From: Candidatus Bathyarchaeota archaeon
GTDB taxonomy: Archaea > Thermoproteota > Bathyarchaeia > Bathyarchaeales > UBA233
Direction of reading: 5' to 3'
Assembly (NCBI GenBank): GCA_004376975.1
Contig: SOJA01000119.1
Span: 1-24,724, forward strand
DNA length: 24,724 nt
Numbering within the stretch: the stretch's first letter is position 1; every line of letters starts with the position of its first letter. Positions 1 to 7,492 of this stretch are shown here, piece after piece. A model generated the notes under the pieces. The model was not told where the DNA came from. It ran no database searches and saw nothing but the letters and a program-made list of their open reading frames with translations. The translations under genes were made by a program, and so were the position numbers.

Positions 1-261
1 TCGTAGCATGCTTCTTTTTGAGCATATTTTTCACGAGGCGCAGGGAAATGCTCTAACCACAAAACCCTTTTGGTTACATGCAAAACTGTCGTGAGGGGTA
101 TTCTAAGTCCTAAGCGATTTTGTTATCGTAGAAGTTGCTAATAAAGTAAATCTCCCTAGAATATGCGCCATTACTCAATACAACGCCTGATGAGGTGGAT
201 CCCCGTGTTTATTTATCTAATGTACGTGCGAACCGAGGATTTAAACGAAATTTGTGTAGTT

Positions 262-367
262 TGGCGCCGGGAGTGGGATTCGAACCCACGCGGCCCCGAG
301 AGGCCACAGACTGTTAGGCACTTATAAGTCTCCAGGCCTGCTCCCTACCGGACTAGGAGACCCCGGC
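262..367 (-). tRNA. tRNA-Ser(GGA) with a 17-nt intron; CCA encoded
   Basis: The acceptor stem pairs 361-367 with 266-272. The discriminator is G at 265, typical of serine tRNA, and CCA is encoded at 262-264. The T arm is GTGGG-TTCGAAT-CCCAC. The variable arm is long (GGCC, short loop, GGCC), which marks a class II tRNA. The anticodon stem forms only as CAGGC with GTCTG, which requires removing 17 nt after G37. The mature loop then reads C-T-GGA-G-A, giving anticodon GGA and a mature length of 86 nt before CCA, normal for tRNA-Ser. The gene lies just downstream of the RsmC-like gene on the same strand and may be co-transcribed with it. Confidence 0.9.
313..329 (-). other. tRNA-Ser intron, 17 nt, canonical 37/38 position
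   Basis: The boundaries follow from restoring the anticodon stem CAGGC/GTCTG and a seven-base loop. A one-base shift gives the same product because A occurs at both junctions. The central helix of a bulge-helix-bulge is weak here: only G34-G35 clearly pair with CC of the intron. It is therefore a relaxed splice motif, unlike the perfect one in cbf5. Confidence 0.8.
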
Positions 368-397
368 ATCATCATAACCAAATGCTAATAACATGCT

Positions 398-1015
398 TTA
401 TTGTTTTTCTGAAATAAAAATGCGATATCCACTTTTTCTGGCGAGGATTTCGGCATTTCCGAAGGCTAGTTCTATAATTGTACGCAGTCTTTTTCCGCCG
501 ATTTTTGATTTGACAACTATTTGGAAGAGAGCTCTATCAATCATGTGTTTTGATGCTTCAACAATTATTGTCTTTATGGTTTCCATTCCGGCGCTTATTG
601 GAGGGTTTGAAAGGATGCAGTTGAATGTTAGGTTTTTAACTGGTTCGTATAGGTGGCCGCGTCTTACTTCTGCATTGTTGACGTTGTTGGTTTTGATGTT
701 TTGTTTTGTAAGCCAAACAGCTCGTTCATTAACATCAATCATTGTCACGCGTAAATTATGATTGAAAACTGCGGCTGTAATTCCAACCGCGCCGTAACCG
801 CATCCAACGTCTAGAACATTTCCTTTTTCAGGAAGAATCATGGACTCTATTAGTAGTCTTGTGCCCAAGTCGACACGTTTTTTGGAGAAAACGCCTGATG
901 CGGTTAGAAACTCAAAAGGTTCTCCACGAAGATATGTGCGTATTATTCCAAGCTTTGCTTTTGATTTTGGATGAGCTGTAAAATAATGGTTTGGGCGGTC
1001 ATTTTTCCTCGGCAT
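398..1015 (-). CDS. class I SAM-dependent methyltransferase, RsmC-like
   Basis: A 205-residue protein with a Rossmann methyltransferase fold. The SAM-binding motif I reads DVGCGYGAVG at about residues 69-78, an acidic residue (motif II) ends the next strand in TMIDVN, and the catalytic motif NPPI lies at 137-140. NPP(I/F) is typical of N-methyltransferases acting on guanine or adenine in RNA, as in the RsmC family that makes m2G in 16S rRNA. The N-terminal FTAHPKSKA and the FEFLTASGVFS segment are typical of archaeal members. The ATG directly abuts the stop codon of cbf5, so translation is probably coupled. The fold and RNA target class are well supported by motif; the exact modified base is not. 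Confidence 0.85.
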   Translation of the reverse strand: MPRKNDRPNHYFTAHPKSKAKLGIIRTYLRGEPFEFLTASGVFSKKRVDLGTRLLIESMILPEKGNVLDVGCGYGAVGITAAVFNHNLRVTMIDVNERAVWLTKQNIKTNNVNNAEVRRGHLYEPVKNLTFNCILSNPPISAGMETIKTIIVEASKHMIDRALFQIVVKSKIGGKRLRTIIELAFGNAEILARKSGYRIFISEKQ

Positions 1016-2048
1016 TTAAGTTTCGCCGCTTTTCCAGCATTTCGGATATGTTCCTCTGTACATCAGAACCCTTTTAATTTCAGCAACAATCCCATGATTC
1101 ATATCCAATATCTCTTCTGTGGAGTCCACTGCTTTAGCCAGAGCTACAGCTTCACCTTTCAATGTAAAAACTGCAATTGTTGAACCCTTTCTTATTTCGG
1201 TTTCAAGAGATAACACACCTGGTGCTGTTAGGCTTGCTCCATGACAGATGGCATCCACAGCCGAGTCTCTGATATAGATTTTCGGAACTAAAGTCAAAGC
1301 TTTTTCCATGGGTTGAATGAACTTTCTCAAAATTTTCTCATCTTTTTGTTGTTGCCACTCCATAAACCAGTAGGCTACATCATGCAACGTAACAATGTCC
1401 CCATTCTCAACAAAAGGTCCAGCCCTCGTTCTCCGCAGTTCTTGCATATGGGCTCCGAATCTTAGAACTTCGCCTACGTCGTGGCACAGTTTGCGTATGT
1501 AAGTTCCCGCTTCACATCCCACCTTGAATAGAACGTTTCTCCCTTCCATTTCAAGGAAATCAATGTAGTAAATTCTTCTGGTACGTAGTTGACGTTTAAC
1601 TGCAGCTCGTAAAGGCGGCCTCTGGTAAAGCTTATCCTCAAACTCTTTCAAGATTTTCTTAACATGCTCTTCTTTTGCTTCTCCGTGAAGCTTCATTACG
1701 CAGATGTATTCTTTACCACTTAGAAGTAGGGCTTGAACGATTTTCCTAGATTCCTCTAGCACTATTGGTAGGACACCGGTCACATGGGGATTTCTCTGGC
1801 TTAAGACTAGATTATGCCTCTAGAGTCCCGCCGTGACCGATGCGTTGAAGATTTAGGATTCGCTTTACCCAAGCAGCTACTTCATGGCTTGTTGGGCCTG
1901 CTGGCTTATCTAGGTTGATGACGCCGTATTTCATGTATTGTTCTGCTGGTCTTTCCTCTGGTTTATAGCCGTAGCGAGGATTTGTTTTGTCTTCATTCTT
2001 CACCAATAGTTGATGCTTGATTTCCCATGGGGGAACTGTTCTAGGCAT
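1016..2048 (-). CDS. cbf5: Cbf5, H/ACA RNP pseudouridine synthase, gene split by an intron (join 1016..1791, 1820..2048)
   Basis: Catalytic subunit of the archaeal H/ACA ribonucleoprotein, which isomerises uridine to pseudouridine in rRNA and can make tRNA pseudouridine 55. Unspliced, the frame stops just after GHGGTLEA, and the rest (TGVLPIVLEESRK onward) lies in another frame. Removing 28 nt (1792-1819) joins the exons into 334 residues, a normal Cbf5 length, and restores GGTLDPHVTGVLPI with catalytic Asp77. The TruB catalytic domain spans about residues 40-240; the C-terminal PUA domain begins near KIYIRDSAVDAICHGA. The N-terminal PPWEIKHQLLVKNEDKT is the usual archaeal extension. The gene lies 50 nt after rpl14e, a conserved archaeal pairing. 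It is not a pseudogene, because the break coincides exactly with a perfect splice motif. Standard gene callers would report two fragments of 78 and 255 residues. Confidence 0.95.
1792..1819 (-). other. archaeal pre-mRNA intron in cbf5 with bulge-helix-bulge splice motif
   Basis: On the minus strand the transcript reads GGGA-CUCU-AGA-GGC, a 15-nt loop, then GCC-AGAG-AAA-UCCC. GGGA/UCCC form the outer helix, CUCU/AGAG the central 4-bp helix, and GGC/GCC the inner helix. The two 3-nt bulges are AGA and AAA. Cutting after the second base of each bulge, the usual rule for the tRNA-splicing endonuclease, removes 28 nt and joins ...CUAG to AUCCCC. This gives codons Leu-Asp-Pro. The catalytic Asp codon is split as G|AT. 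The intron holds the in-frame TAA that ends the unspliced reading frame. Introns in cbf5 at this catalytic motif are known from other TACK archaea. Confidence 0.95.
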
Positions 2049-2098
2049 GTTGAATGTTACACTCCTATTAGTAGAAAAAGGTTTAGAGGTATATGAGT

Positions 2099-2389
2099 TT
2101 AAGCTGAGGCTACAGCGGGCTTGATTGTCTGTTTCATTTCTTCCAATTTGCCTGAAGCCTTTAGTGCTTCCATGACTTCGTCGTCGGATGATCCTCTTTT
2201 GATTTTTATTTTTTGTTTAAGTGGTTCTACATGGTTGCCGTTAGCCCTTCGCCTTTTCACGCCGGTGACGCTTTTGGGACCTGTTATTAGAATGAAGTTC
2301 TTGTCGATAATGTCCACGATTATGCATTTTCTTCCAGCCTCTCGACCGGTCAGTTTTACACAGATTCTACCAACTTGTATTGCTGGCAT
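2099..2389 (-). CDS. rpl14e: 50S ribosomal protein L14e
   Basis: A 96-residue KOW-fold ribosomal protein of the large subunit. The opening [19 protein letters not shown] and the central [19 protein letters not shown] are characteristic of archaeal L14e. The length is typical. It is the first gene of a likely operon with cbf5 and the RsmC-like methyltransferase, so ribosomal protein synthesis is coupled to rRNA modification. A TATA box lies about 35-45 nt upstream of the ATG, implying a leader of about 10 nt. Confidence 0.95.
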   Translation of the reverse strand: MPAIQVGRICVKLTGREAGRKCIIVDIIDKNFILITGPKSVTGVKRRRANGNHVEPLKQKIKIKRGSSDDEVMEALKASGKLEEMKQTIKPAVASA

Positions 2390-2721
2390 ATCAAAACCAC
2401 GTTAGGAAACCGTTCAAACACGTATTTATAACTTCCTTATCTGCCAAGAGTTGAAGCACTGAACCGTAGGCATAAGCATAGAAGAAGGTAACCCAAGATT
2501 CCCGTCGGTGAAATGATGGAGAACGAGGAAGAGCTCGCTCGCTTTTAAAGTCATTTATGTGGAAAATATTCATGTTCATGCTGTTATGGATCATGGTCTT
2601 TAAATGTTTCCTTGGTCCGCAAGCGCGCGCTGTCAGTGTTTGAAGTTTCATATTATAAATTGGATTCAAAGCTTTTAGCTTATTGTTCATATAAACCAAC
2701 GGATAGGACGGTGCAAACTGA
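2390..2721. other. divergent intergenic region without a recognised gene
   Basis: This 332-nt stretch separates rpl14e (minus) from the glycosylase gene (plus). It holds the rpl14e TATA box and AT-rich TATA-like sites for the plus strand at about 2652-2660 and 2691-2698. It also has a perfect 10-bp palindrome AGCGCGCGCT at 2622-2631. A 102-codon open frame crosses it on the minus strand but resembles no family I know and contains the rpl14e promoter. A small RNA cannot be excluded, but I see no complete box C/D or H/ACA motif. Confidence 0.5.
2423..2432 (-). promoter_or_regulatory. TATA box for rpl14e-cbf5-methyltransferase operon
   Basis: The minus strand reads GGAAGTTATAAATACG, with a purine-rich BRE-like stretch before TTATAAATA. 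Transcription would start about 25 nt downstream, near 2400, leaving a short leader before the ATG at 2389. Confidence 0.55.
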
Positions 2722-3306
2722 GTGAAAAGGCTTTCACATGATTTCTATGAAAGAGATCCGTCCTTAGTTGCCAGAGGTTTGCTTGGAAAAATCTTGGTGA
2801 GAAAGGTGGATTCTGAAGTTTTGTCTGGAGAAATCGTGGAAACTGAGGCTTATTATGGAGGAGAAGACCCTGCTTCTAGAGCTTACAGAGGACGGAAAAA
2901 CTTTAACAAGTTAATGTTTATGGATGCTGGAAAAGTATTCATTTATATGGTTCATGCAAACTGGCTTCTAAACATAGTTGCTCACCCAAAAAGCTGTGTT
3001 GGGGCTGTTTTGATAAGGGCATTAGACCCAATAGAAGGCATAGAAATCATGCGGGAAAACAGGAACGTGAAAGACTTACGCAATTTGGTTAGTGGACCTG
3101 GAAAGCTGACGAAAGCCTTGGCTATAACTAAGGAACTGAATGGAATTGACGTTACAAAAAGAGGCAGCCAACTAACGTTGACTGATAGAGAGAGAAAAAT
3201 TCCGGAGGTTGGTTCTTCCCATAGAATTGGCGTGAAAGTTGATTTGCCGCAGAAATTACGATTTTATGTTAAGGGAAACAAGTTTGTTTCAAGATCTTCT
3301 AAGTAA
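2722..3306 (+). CDS. 3-methyladenine DNA glycosylase (AAG/MPG family)
   Basis: A 194-residue monofunctional glycosylase of the Mpg fold, which flips out and removes alkylated or deaminated purines in base excision repair. The active-site block IVETEAYYGGEDPASRAYRGR at about residues 38-58 carries the catalytic Glu of VETEAY and the intercalating-loop tyrosines. The KLMFMDAGKVFIYMVHANWLLNIV segment and the LVSGPGKLTKALAITKELNG block (DNA-contact and substrate pocket) follow in family order. The start is GTG at 2722; no strong ribosome binding site is visible, and a TATA-like ATATAAAC about 25-30 nt upstream suggests a nearly leaderless mRNA. It stands alone, divergent from the rpl14e operon. 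Confidence 0.92.
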   Translation: MKRLSHDFYERDPSLVARGLLGKILVRKVDSEVLSGEIVETEAYYGGEDPASRAYRGRKNFNKLMFMDAGKVFIYMVHANWLLNIVAHPKSCVGAVLIRALDPIEGIEIMRENRNVKDLRNLVSGPGKLTKALAITKELNGIDVTKRGSQLTLTDRERKIPEVGSSHRIGVKVDLPQKLRFYVKGNKFVSRSSK

Positions 3307-3472
3307 ACCTTGTTTTGGAAACGCCTTTTCTATAAACGCCCCAACACACCCTTTTCTACTTGGAACTCCACTAAGAGTAAACACACCGAATATTACCAAA
3401 ACATCTGCAAGACAAGATCGCATGGAAAGCTGAGTTATAGCCTTTGAGTTATGTATCCTAAATCTTTATTTG

Positions 3473-3481
3473 GTATTTAAA
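3473..3481 (+). promoter_or_regulatory. TATA box for the phosphoesterase gene
   Basis: TTTGGTATTTAAACT contains a TATA-like GTATTTAAA. A start near 3505 would leave a leader that includes the ribosome binding site GAGGAT at 3511-3516, eight bases before the ATG at 3524. Confidence 0.5.
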
Positions 3482-3523
3482 CTATGTTTAAGAAGCTCTC
3501 AAAAGATGAAGAGGATTGTTTGA

Positions 3524-4069
3524 ATGGTTAACCAAGGGTCACAAGTTTCTCTTCGGCTTCGTGAATCCGGTGATGTAAAGACTGTTGGCTTGATTTCAGA
3601 TACGCACGTGCCGGTGAGGGCCAGAGAAATTCCGAAAAGAGTATTTAGGGTTCTTGGGAAAGCAGACTTCATAGTTCATGCAGGCGACCTAGTTAACCTT
3701 TCTGTTATTGACGAGTTGGAACAGCTTGCACCAGTTCTGGCTGTCTACGGAAATATGGATGGACCTAAAATCCGTGGCAAGCTGCCGAAAATGAATTCTG
3801 TCGAGGTTCTTGATTGGAGGATTGGGGTTATACATGACCCTAGGGTTCTATTCGGAATGGGGAAGATGCGGGAAATCGTCAAGCAAAATGGCTTTGATGT
3901 ACTGATTTATGGGCATACGCATAACCCGAGAGTAAAATGGGAAGGAAACAATCTGTTTGTAAATCCGGGAAGCCCAACAAATCCTCTGCCGCCTTTCGTA
4001 TCCAAACCATCAGTAGCTTTGCTTAGGATAACTATGGATAAGATAACGCCTGAAATAATCTATCTTTAA
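3524..4069 (+). CDS. metallophosphoesterase, MJ0936/YfcE-like phosphodiesterase
   Basis: A 181-residue calcineurin-like phosphoesterase that uses two metal ions to cleave phosphodiesters. All the metal and catalytic signatures are present in order: D26-x-H28 (ISDTH), D55 (HAGDL), N77 and D79 (GNMDG), H104 (VIHDP) and G130-H131-T-H133. Members of this family (MJ0936, YfcE) hydrolyse model phosphodiesters or small cyclic phosphates; the in vivo substrate is unknown. The fifth motif reads HDP where many relatives have HG. ATG is supported by GAGGAT eight bases upstream. The protein has no signal peptide or membrane segment. Confidence 0.92.
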   Translation: MVNQGSQVSLRLRESGDVKTVGLISDTHVPVRAREIPKRVFRVLGKADFIVHAGDLVNLSVIDELEQLAPVLAVYGNMDGPKIRGKLPKMNSVEVLDWRIGVIHDPRVLFGMGKMREIVKQNGFDVLIYGHTHNPRVKWEGNNLFVNPGSPTNPLPPFVSKPSVALLRITMDKITPEIIYL

Positions 4070-4139
4070 AGCTAGCTGATTGAAATAAGCAAAAAGACAA
4101 CATCATTTTTTCACTTTTACCAATCTCTCTCCACGGTTG

Positions 4140-4165
4140 AAAATTGTCGTCTCGCAGACAATTTT
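4140..4165. repeat. 9-bp perfect inverted repeat overlapping a promoter
   Basis: AAAATTGTC (4140-4148) and GACAATTTT (4157-4165) are perfectly complementary around an 8-base loop. The right arm overlaps the TATA-like box of the next operon. It could be an operator or a hairpin ending the phosphoesterase transcript. There is no T-run after it, so I favour an operator. Confidence 0.6.
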
Positions 4166-4170
4166 AAAAG
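4161..4170 (+). promoter_or_regulatory. TATA box for the Cys4 protein / Sm-like operon
   Basis: ATTTTAAAAG lies 50 nt before the ATG at 4211. A start about 25 nt downstream (near 4192) leaves a leader carrying the strong ribosome binding site AAGGTGA at 4198-4204. Confidence 0.5.
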
Positions 4171-4210
4171 GACAGAAAATCAAACATTCCACCAGTTAAG
4201 GTGAACGCTA

Positions 4211-4348
4211 ATGGAACGTTGTAGAAACCCATGGAATAAAGAATGCAAAAGTGCAAACATTGAAGTTTACATTTTTCACAAAGGAACGAAACGCCCAATA
4301 TGTAGACGTTGCTGGAGCCAAATAGCCAAGAAAGACTTGGAGTGGTAA
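4211..4348 (+). CDS. 45-residue Cys4 zinc-binding microprotein
   Basis: The frame encodes MERCRNPWNKECKS and so on, ending in KKDLEW. Four cysteines at residues 4, 12, 31 and 34 (C-x7-C-x18-C-x2-C) look like a compact zinc ribbon; the region around C31-x2-C34 is Arg-rich (PICRRCW). The start is supported by AAGGTGA seven bases upstream, a good match to the archaeal anti-Shine-Dalgarno. The stop is only three bases before the next ATG, so the two genes are co-transcribed. I do not recognise a named family. A role in nucleic acid binding is inferred from the Cys4 pattern and basic charge and from the possibly Sm-like neighbour. Confidence 0.75.
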   Translation: MERCRNPWNKECKSANIEVYIFHKGTKRPICRRCWSQIAKKDLEW

Positions 4349-4351
4349 CTT

Positions 4352-4591
4352 ATGGAACGATTCAGCACAAACACAGCAAAGTCGCTTATAGGAAGAAACG
4401 TGAACCTCCATTTAAAAGACGGCTCAGTAATAGTAAACGTCATGTTAGCTGAAATCAAAAAAGACGAGTTTAGACGCAAATCTTTCATCAAATGCCTTCC
4501 CTATGAAAAGGAAAACACACTGAAAATACCGTTAAAAAACATAGCTTGGGCAGAACTGTTGAACTTGGACTTGATTCCAGCCAGCGGATAG
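4352..4591 (+). CDS. small protein, possibly Sm-like fold
   Basis: A 79-residue protein. The segment LIGRNVNLHLKDGSVIVNVM (about residues 12-31) resembles the Sm1 motif: a short helix, then strand-Gly/Asp turn-strand as in RNA-binding Lsm proteins. The end KIPLKNIAWAELL (about 58-70) resembles the closing strands of an Sm domain. The classical Sm2 signature is not clear, so this assignment is tentative. It sits three bases after the Cys4 microprotein gene, pointing to a shared function. PurA follows 85 nt downstream with its own promoter. Confidence 0.7.
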   Translation: MERFSTNTAKSLIGRNVNLHLKDGSVIVNVMLAEIKKDEFRRKSFIKCLPYEKENTLKIPLKNIAWAELLNLDLIPASG

Positions 4592-4644
4592 GAATGTGAG
4601 AGATCATCTGAACTAAGCATTTTCTACATGAAGTTTGCAAACAG

Positions 4645-4653
4645 TTTTAAATA
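4645..4653 (+). promoter_or_regulatory. TATA box for purA
   Basis: ACAGTTTTAAATAATC places TTTTAAATA about 25 nt before a start near 4675. The transcript would then begin close to GGTGA (4676-4680), five bases before the ATG at 4686. Confidence 0.55.
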
Positions 4654-4685
4654 ATCTCTCGTAAACTCTTTTCACGGTGAAAAAT

Positions 4686-5687
4686 ATGCCCTGCACAGTT
4701 ATTACCGGGGGTTTTTGGGGAGATGAAGGTAAAGGAAAAATAATCTCCTATTTAGCTCTGAAAGATCAGCTTGATGTCTGTGTAAGAACAGGCTCGGTCA
4801 ACGCAGCACATACGGTGTGGTATGAAGGCAAACGTTACGCCTTACACATGGTTCCCGCAGCCTTCATAAACAAAAAATGCCGATTGCTAATTGGAACAGG
4901 AGCAAATGTTCACGTCGCACAGTTTCTCAAAGAAGTTGAAGAAGCAAACGTGAAAAATCGAATAGGCATTGACTATCAGGCATCAATAATTGAAGAGAAA
5001 CATGCAATCCAGGACAAGACAAACGCACATCTTAAAGGGGTTGTTGGTACAACAGGATGGGGCGTAGGTCCAGCAATCGAGGAACGCGTAAGAAGATCAG
5101 CAAGACTCGCAAAGGATATTCCAGAACTGCAGCCATACCTCACAGACGTAGCAGAAGAAGCTAACAACGCAATAAGCAACAACAAGAAAGTTCTGTTAGA
5201 AGGCACACAAGGCTTGATGCTTTCGTTTTTCCATGGAACCCTTCCATACGTGACTGGAAGAGACACAAGCGCCTCGGCAATATGCTCAGAAGCAGGAGTA
5301 GGCCCAACAAAAGTTGACAATGTCCTAACAGTGTTTAAAGCCTTCATGACCCGAGTTGGTGGCGGACCCCTACCTGGAGAACTGCCAAAGGAAGAAGCCA
5401 TAAAAAGAAGATGGTTTGAAATATCTGCTGGAACAGGCCGTGAAAGACGTTCAGCCCCCTTCAACTTTGAAATAGCCAAAAAAGCCGTGATGATTAACGG
5501 CACGACCCAAGCAGCATTGACAAAACTTGACATTTTATATCCACAATGTAAAGGCACCAAAAACTATGATGAGCTCCCAGAAGAAGCGAAACAATTCATA
5601 CAGAAAATCGAAAAACAATTGGACAGTCCCGTTGTGCTCATAGGCACGGGACCGGAAGCACCAGACATAGTTGACAAGAGAAAATAA
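4686..5687 (+). CDS. purA: adenylosuccinate synthetase
   Basis: GTP-dependent ligase joining IMP and aspartate to adenylosuccinate, the first committed step to AMP. The protein is 333 residues, the short archaeal form rather than the roughly 430-residue bacterial form. The P-loop GDEGKGK with catalytic Asp lies near residue 12. The catalytic His is in NAAHT, where most homologues have NAGHT. The IMP-binding GTTGWGVGP and EGTQG blocks follow, then the late GTGRERR loop and KLDIL (base recognition). I chose ATG at 4686 because MPCTV fits the usual archaeal start and GGTGA precedes it; GTG at 4677 would add three residues and allow a leaderless mRNA. It is a single-gene unit, convergent with tfrB. 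Confidence 0.95.
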   Translation: MPCTVITGGFWGDEGKGKIISYLALKDQLDVCVRTGSVNAAHTVWYEGKRYALHMVPAAFINKKCRLLIGTGANVHVAQFLKEVEEANVKNRIGIDYQASIIEEKHAIQDKTNAHLKGVVGTTGWGVGPAIEERVRRSARLAKDIPELQPYLTDVAEEANNAISNNKKVLLEGTQGLMLSFFHGTLPYVTGRDTSASAICSEAGVGPTKVDNVLTVFKAFMTRVGGGPLPGELPKEEAIKRRWFEISAGTGRERRSAPFNFEIAKKAVMINGTTQAALTKLDILYPQCKGTKNYDELPEEAKQFIQKIEKQLDSPVVLIGTGPEAPDIVDKRK

Positions 5688-5914
5688 CTTCAAGTGCGCG
5701 AAAGATCCTAGAAGCTCGACTCAAAAAAAGAATTCTAGAGTGGCATAGAGAAGAATTTGAAACTCTTAGCGCAGAAGAGTTCACTAGCTAGCTTGCATAA
5801 CTCACAAGGACTATACTAATGGGGGGAAACTCTTTCACTGCTGAACCTTCTCTTTCGCTTGCTCTATATACTTTTGATTAAAAGAGAAGAGAGAATAAAC
5901 GATTTGCTGGAGAT

Positions 5915-7480
5915 TTACACGACGTCTTTTAGGAGTTCAAGAATGTCTGTCACAATGATTTTGTTTTCCACATCCAACACTTTCACGGCGTCTTCTAAGG
6001 TTGTCACACAAAATGGACAGGCCGTGGCTATAACTTCAACACCGAGATCTAGTGCTTCTTTGACCCGGTTTACACAAGGTCTCTTTTCAGGTGTTGCGTC
6101 CTCCGTCCAAACTCTCCCAGCCCCTCCTCCGCAACAAAAGCTGTTCTCCCGTGTTCTCTTCATCTCGATGAGCTCTAAACCGTTTATTGATTCCAGAATC
6201 TGCCTAGGAGCATCATAGATTTCATTACGTTTGCCCAAGAAGCAAGGATCATGATAAGTAACCTTTTTGTTAACAGCTTTGGGAAGCTTGAGTTCACCGT
6301 TGTCTATGGATTCGGCGACAAATTGTGTGTAATGCTGAACGTGAAGCCCAGCATCGCTGTATGGCTTATCGTTCTTGAAAGTATTGTAGCAGTGCGGCGA
6401 CAAAGTTACGATTCTCTCTGCATCGAATTTTTCAAACATTGACATGTTGTGTTCAGCGAGGGTTTCGAACAATCCCTTTTCGCCGAGTCTAAGGATATGG
6501 TCTCCGCAACACCATTCTTCAGTGCCGAGGGTTGCGAAGTCAACACCAAGATTATTAAAGAGTGAAACCATGGATCTGGCGGTTTCTTGATTTCTCGGGT
6601 CATAGGCTGTCAGACAACACACGAAGTATAAGATGTCAGCCTTCGTGACTGTTGGAAAGGTTTTGATCTTCAAATCTTTAGCCCATTCCATTCTTTTACT
6701 TGGATGCGTTGCCATTGGATTATGATATTTGAAGGTGCCTGTGAGCACGTCCATGACTGTTCTTGGAATGACTCCCGTTTCTACTACAAGACTACGTCCA
6801 TCAACTATGGACGACGAAGAATCAACTTCTTTGGGACAGAACAACGTACAAGAATTGCAGGAAGTGCACAACCACACGTTATCAGCCATAGTCTTTAATC
6901 GTTCCTCTGAACCTTTATCCCTTGAATCTGAGATAAACCGATAATTAGTAGTTAAAGTAGAAGGTCCAAGGAATCTTTCGTCTATTGCAGCGGGACAAGC
7001 AGAGTAGCAAATGGAGCATTTCGTGCATAGAGTCAAGTCCCAGTACCTCTTAAGGTCAGTTGGCATTTGAACAAACTCATCCGGCGTCTTGAGCTCTTCT
7101 TCCGTTCTTATCAAAAATGTTTTAACTCTATCGTATGTGTCGAAGAATGGTTTAACGTCAACAACCAGATCTTTTATGATGGGCATGTTAGACAGAGGCT
7201 CGATAACTAGCGAGTCAGATTCGAGATGAAGCACTTGCGTGTAGCAAGCCAACATGGGCCGTCCATTAACCATGATTCCACAGCTCCCACATATCCCCAT
7301 TCTACACGAGTGCCTAAACGCAAGCGTCCCATCAAAATTGTCTTTGGTGTACATTAAAGCTTCAAGCACGGTCATTCCCTTGCGAACAGGCACATCATAC
7401 GTAGATACGTAATGCCTTTTTTGCAGAGGGTCAAATCGATGAATCTCAAATTCAACAATTTTCTCCACTTCAGAGTTCAT
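5915..7480 (-). CDS. tfrB: fumarate reductase iron-sulfur subunit fused to an HdrB-like CCG region (TfrB type)
   Basis: A 521-residue fusion. Residues 1-110 are an SdhB-type [2Fe-2S] ferredoxin (C59, C64, C67, C79). Residues 150-216 carry two CxxCxxCxxxCP clusters (C152-C162, C205-C215). The second has four cysteines, so it is probably [4Fe-4S] rather than the [3Fe-4S] of classical SdhB. Residues 285-521 hold two HdrB-like CCG repeats. The first has C289-x34-CC-x35-SPHC, where the first Cys of the CxxC is Ser361. The second is complete (C413-x35-CC-x37-CPFC). This architecture is that of methanogen thiol:fumarate reductase TfrB, which oxidises CoM and CoB thiols. ATG at 7480 is preferred over GTG 7489 because GAGGTGG ends five bases before it. 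It lies 12 nt after tfrA; no membrane anchor gene follows. The thiol donor in this organism is unknown. Confidence 0.9.
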   Translation of the reverse strand: MNSEVEKIVEFEIHRFDPLQKRHYVSTYDVPVRKGMTVLEALMYTKDNFDGTLAFRHSCRMGICGSCGIMVNGRPMLACYTQVLHLESDSLVIEPLSNMPIIKDLVVDVKPFFDTYDRVKTFLIRTEEELKTPDEFVQMPTDLKRYWDLTLCTKCSICYSACPAAIDERFLGPSTLTTNYRFISDSRDKGSEERLKTMADNVWLCTSCNSCTLFCPKEVDSSSSIVDGRSLVVETGVIPRTVMDVLTGTFKYHNPMATHPSKRMEWAKDLKIKTFPTVTKADILYFVCCLTAYDPRNQETARSMVSLFNNLGVDFATLGTEEWCCGDHILRLGEKGLFETLAEHNMSMFEKFDAERIVTLSPHCYNTFKNDKPYSDAGLHVQHYTQFVAESIDNGELKLPKAVNKKVTYHDPCFLGKRNEIYDAPRQILESINGLELIEMKRTRENSFCCGGGAGRVWTEDATPEKRPCVNRVKEALDLGVEVIATACPFCVTTLEDAVKVLDVENKIIVTDILELLKDVV

Positions 7481-7492
7481 GCAAACCACCTC

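Noticed and set aside
180..261. TGATGA near 190 as a possible C box downstream of tRNA-Ser
   Set aside because: There is no matching D box and no second pair, and the rest of 1-261 shows no open frame or structured RNA I can support.
1016..2048. Reading cbf5 as a frameshifted pseudogene or two separate genes
   Set aside because: The break falls exactly on a perfect bulge-helix-bulge whose removal restores the conserved catalytic motif, so an intron explains it.
2391..2699. 102-codon open frame on the minus strand directly upstream of rpl14e
   Set aside because: It resembles no known family, it contains the rpl14e TATA box, and its composition looks non-coding. It is probably chance; conservation in relatives would change this view.
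3289..3423. 44-codon minus-strand frame (starts MRSCLADVLVIFGVF) overlapping the 3' end of the glycosylase gene
   Set aside because: The peptide looks protein-like, but there is no ribosome binding site and it overlaps a real gene end. It may be a remnant; I could not support it as a gene.
5690..5791. Plus-strand open stretch after purA reading KILEARLKKRILEWHREEF
   Set aside because: It is helical-looking and charged, but no ATG, GTG or TTG exists in frame after the upstream stop. It may be a decayed gene end.
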